A stretch of DNA of 64,000 bases from Mesobacterium_A hydrothermale (lineage in GTDB: Bacteria > Pseudomonadota > Alphaproteobacteria > Rhodobacterales > Rhodobacteraceae), in the NCBI RefSeq assembly GCF_035818635.1, contig NZ_JAYLLH010000001.1, positions 124,001 to 188,000 on the forward strand. The letters are read 5' to 3'. Each line of letters opens with the position of its first letter. The stretch's first letter is position 1. A model generated the notes under the pieces. It saw nothing but the letters and a program-made list of their open reading frames with translations, was not told where the DNA came from and made no database searches. The translations under genes and the position numbers were made by a program. This document shows positions 60,475-64,000 of the stretch, in pieces.

Positions 60475-61370
60475 AATCGGTTCTGATCATGGCCCGCGCC
60501 GTTCTGGCCCGCGATGCCGCTGCCGACCGCGTGGTGCCGCCGGCGGGGTTCACCGTGCGGCTGACGCTGCTGGCTGCCGCCGCGATGGCGTTCCTGGCGG
60601 TGTTTGCGCTGGCGCTGTCGCTGGCGGCGGGGCGCATCGCCAGCCGCTGGGGCGACGAGCTGGCACGCAGCTCCACGATCCGCATTTCCGCTCCGGCGGA
60701 AGAAGCCGACGCCCAGACCGCTGCGGCGATCCGGGTGTTGGAAACGACACCGGGGATCCTGTCGGCCCGGGCGCTGAGCGATGCCGAACAACAGGCCTTG
60801 CTGGAGCCGTGGTTTGGCCCTGACATCCCGATTGCCGATCTGCCGGTGCCCCGCCTGATCGAGGTGGTGGAGACCGAGGACGGCTATGACGGGGTGGGCC
60901 TGCGGTTGCGCCTGTCGGCCGAGGTGCCGGGCGCGGTGCTGGACGATCACAGCCGGTGGCGTCGTCCGCTGGTGACATCGGCGGCGCGGTTGCGGCTGCT
61001 GGGGTGGGTGTCGATCCTGCTGATCGCGGCGGCGACGGCGGCGATGGTGACGCTGGCCGCCCATGCGGCGCTGGCCGCCAATGCCAAGGTCATCACCGTT
61101 CTGCGGCTGGTGGGGGCGACCGACAACTACATCGCCGGGGCGTTCGTGCGTCGGTTCACCCTGCGCGCGCTGACCGGAGCGGCGGTGGGCGCGGTGCTGG
61201 CCGTGGTGGCGGTGCTGCTGCTGCCCGGCGACAGCGACGGCGTGTTGACCGGTGTCGGGTTCCAGGGCCTTGGCTGGGTCTGGCCGGTGCTGGTGCCGCT
61301 GCTGATCGCGATGGTGGCCTTTGGCGCAACTCAGGCGGCCGCGCGCCGCGTTCTGGAAGGATTGTCCTGA
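60471..61370 (+). CDS. ftsX: cell division protein FtsX
   Basis: The 299-aa permease-like partner of FtsE begins with GTG. It has four membrane helices: ~30-55 (LTLLAAAAMAFLAVFALAL), then a periplasmic domain of ~110 residues, and three more at ~175-200, ~225-255 and ~270-290. FtsX-type permeases transmit a signal rather than transport. The stop codon's last base is the first base of plsC's ATG (TGATG), so ftsE-ftsX-plsC form a coupled unit. Confidence 0.93.
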   Translation: MKSVLIMARAVLARDAAADRVVPPAGFTVRLTLLAAAAMAFLAVFALALSLAAGRIASRWGDELARSSTIRISAPAEEADAQTAAAIRVLETTPGILSARALSDAEQQALLEPWFGPDIPIADLPVPRLIEVVETEDGYDGVGLRLRLSAEVPGAVLDDHSRWRRPLVTSAARLRLLGWVSILLIAAATAAMVTLAAHAALAANAKVITVLRLVGATDNYIAGAFVRRFTLRALTGAAVGAVLAVVAVLLLPGDSDGVLTGVGFQGLGWVWPVLVPLLIAMVAFGATQAAARRVLEGLS

Positions 61371-62113
61371 TGGGATATGCGATCCAATACCTGCGCTCGC
61401 TGGTCTTCGTGGGGCAGATGTACCTGGCGATGCTGGTGATCGGGGTGGTGTTCCTGCCCTGGGCGGCGGTGTCGCGCAGCGGTGCCTTTGCCGCGTGCAA
61501 GACCTATTGCCGCTGGGTGATCTGGACCGCGCGCTGGATGGTCAGCCTGAAGGGCGAGGTGCGCGGCACGCCCCCCACGGACGAGGTGGTGATCGCGGCC
61601 AAGCACCAGTCGTTTTTCGACATCATCCTGATTTTCAACGCGGTTCCGGCGGGCAAGTTCATCATGAAGCGTGAATTGCTGTGGACCCCGGTGATCGGGC
61701 TGTATGCCTGGCGCATCGGCTGCGTGCCGGTGAACCGGGGTAAGCGCGGGCAGGCGATCAAGAAGATGGTGGCCGATGTGGCCAAGGGCACCGCGCGGCC
61801 CGGCCAACTGATCATCTATCCGCAGGGGACGCGCGTCGCGCCGGGGGTGCGGAAACCCTACAAGGTCGGGTCCGCGGTGCTGTATACCGAGCTGGGGCAG
61901 GATTGCGTGCCCGTCGCCACCAACGTCGGCGTGTTCTGGCCGCGCACCGGGATATATCGCAAGCCGGGCCTGGCGGTGGTGGAATTCCTGCCGCGCATTG
62001 CCAAGGGAATGGACAAGGACAGCTTCCTTGCCAAGCTGGAAGACGAAGTTGAAACCGCGTCCACCGCGCTGATGCTGGAGGCCGGATTTGATGCGAAAAA
62101 TCACAACGCTTGA
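61370..62113 (+). CDS. plsC: 1-acyl-sn-glycerol-3-phosphate acyltransferase
   Basis: The 247-aa membrane acyltransferase makes phosphatidic acid from lysophosphatidate. The catalytic motif is AAKHQSFFDIILIF (HX4D form, H-Q-S-F-F-D), with CVPVNRGKRGQAIKKM and the YPQGTRVAPG motif for substrate binding. One hydrophobic segment lies at ~13-35. It begins at the ftsX stop and its end overlaps the PPOX gene by 23 nt. Confidence 0.94.
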   Translation: MGYAIQYLRSLVFVGQMYLAMLVIGVVFLPWAAVSRSGAFAACKTYCRWVIWTARWMVSLKGEVRGTPPTDEVVIAAKHQSFFDIILIFNAVPAGKFIMKRELLWTPVIGLYAWRIGCVPVNRGKRGQAIKKMVADVAKGTARPGQLIIYPQGTRVAPGVRKPYKVGSAVLYTELGQDCVPVATNVGVFWPRTGIYRKPGLAVVEFLPRIAKGMDKDSFLAKLEDEVETASTALMLEAGFDAKNHNA

Positions 62114-62693
62114 CGACTTGCACCGCCTTTACGATGCGCCGGTGCCGTCTGCCCTGCGCAAGGTCGCGGACCGCCTGACGCCGCTTTATCGCCAGTGGAT
62201 CGAAGGGGCGCGGTTTTGCGTCCTCAGCACGGCGGGGCCAGAGGGCGTGCATGGATCGCCTCGGGGGGACAACGGCCCGGTGGTGCGCGTGGCCGATGCG
62301 CAGACGCTGCTGCTGCCGGACTGGTGGGGCAACAACCGGCTGGATTGCCTGCGCGACATCGTGCAGGACGGGCGGGTCGCGCTGCTGTTCCTGGTGCCGG
62401 GCACCCATACGACGGTGCGGGTGAATGGCCGGGCGGTGCTGACCGACGATCAGGACCTGCGCGACAGCTTTGCCAAGGGCGACAAGCGCCCGAAAACCGT
62501 GATCGTGATCATCGTGGCAGAGGTCTATACCTAATGCGCCAAGGCGCTGATGCGGTCTGACCTGTGGAACCGGGACGATGCGGCGGGCCTGCCCACGGTG
62601 GGGCAGATCCTGGCCGATATGTCGGACGGGGCCTATGGCGGCGCGGAGTATGACGCCACTTACCCGGAATATGCCAAGCCGCGCTTGTGGTAG
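62091..62693 (+). pseudogene. PPOX-family (pyridoxamine 5'-phosphate oxidase-like) gene with an in-frame stop
   Basis: From ATG 62091 the frame reads 147 codons of a flavin-binding split-barrel protein (ARFCVLSTAGPEGVHGSPRG, DWWGNNRLDCLRDIVQDGRV), then meets TAA at 62532-62534. The same frame continues without a shift for 52 more codons (CAKALMRSDLWNRDDAAGLP, ending AEYDATYPEYAKPRLW) to a TAG at 62691. The continued part has the Cys-Ala-Lys-Ala-Leu pattern that, from memory, family members carry after the barrel, giving about 200 residues in all, the usual length. One base change (for example CAA to TAA) explains it. A truncated product or a sequence error are alternatives. Confidence 0.85.
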
Positions 62694-62724
62694 GCCCAAC
62701 CGCGGCCCGCATTGACCGAAACGC

Positions 62725-62756
62725 AAACGGCCCCGGAGTGCATCCCGGGGCCGTTT
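62725..62756. terminator. bidirectional terminator between the PPOX gene and lpd
   Basis: AAACGGCCCCGG and CCGGGGCCGTTT form a perfect 12-bp stem with an 8-nt loop, giving T-rich 3' ends on both strands. It lies between two convergent gene ends. Confidence 0.85.
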
Positions 62757-62782
62757 CGTTGTTGCCGCTGGCAACGCCTGCC

Positions 62783-64000
<1,218 letters not shown>

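Overview
The window is chromosomal DNA from a high-GC alphaproteobacterium, almost certainly Rhodobacterales (Rhodobacteraceae, Roseobacter group). The basis is protein similarity recognised by eye, the succinylase-type lysine pathway genes, alphaproteobacterial-style glnK-amtB, mlaA/mlaC and PBP1A genes, many 4-nt (ATGA/GTGA) gene overlaps, and short GC-rich intergenic hairpins. There is no tRNA, rRNA, transposase, integrase, phage gene or CRISPR array. It reads as ordinary core genome, so the new material is mostly in the intergenic DNA and in a few damaged or atypical genes.

Layout. 1-4131: lysine synthesis (3' end of dapD, dapE) with a small conserved protein, a Hint-domain protein, a GNAT and a DUF2064 glycosyltransferase. 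4163-8810: RNA and ribosome functions (rnr, rlmH, rsfS) and a lytic transglycosylase. 8854-11184: WYL regulator, GST, uppP. 11409-18102: glutamate synthase gltD and gltB, split by a GFA-family gene. 18430-21563: mtgA and a coupled pair (membrane/coiled-coil protein plus large OmpA-like protein). 21616-26188: ubiA divergent from an rsmE-GNAT-membrane protein run, then gshA. 26196-31601: small membrane proteins, threonine aldolase, YcgN-type protein, ribF, MaoC hydratase, HAD hydrolase. 31728-35897: Mn-pyrophosphatase, rmuC, mutL. 36028-38269: rhodanese, amtB, glnK. 38538-42156: class A PBP and mlaC/mlaA. 42365-48744: type I secretion ATPase and adaptor, RidA, GDPD, COG3146 acyltransferase-like protein, phhB, peroxiredoxin. 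48836-53388: FAD reductase, rsmD, Tat-exported MBL hydrolase, map, a secreted protein. 53392-58674: sfsA, cinA-like gene, GNAT, AhpD-like protein, OmpA-like protein, class III aminotransferase. 58811-64000: zinc-ribbon protein, ftsE-ftsX-plsC, a PPOX-family gene broken by an in-frame stop, and the C-terminal part of dihydrolipoyl dehydrogenase.

Functional themes are cell-envelope synthesis and maintenance (mtgA, PBP1A, lytic transglycosylase, uppP, mlaA/C, ftsEX, plsC, two OmpA-like proteins) and nitrogen assimilation (gltBD, glnK-amtB, an aminotransferase).

The most interesting signals are: (i) a family of 3'-end elements made of a sequence-variable but perfectly paired GC hairpin followed by a conserved TATTT/AGAAGA core, always just downstream of a gene and in its sense direction, once expanded into four back-to-back hairpins; (ii) arrays of an 11-bp-phased ATGCACA motif at two intergenic sites, with a shorter version at a third, two of the three sites lying beside nitrogen genes; (iii) a nonsense codon inside an otherwise intact PPOX gene; (iv) a 27-bp triplicate repeat between, or inside the start of, the divergent ubiA/rsmE genes; (v) a Hint domain in which the Cys nucleophile and a conserved His appear substituted. 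All family assignments are from reading the translated sequence; no database search was run.
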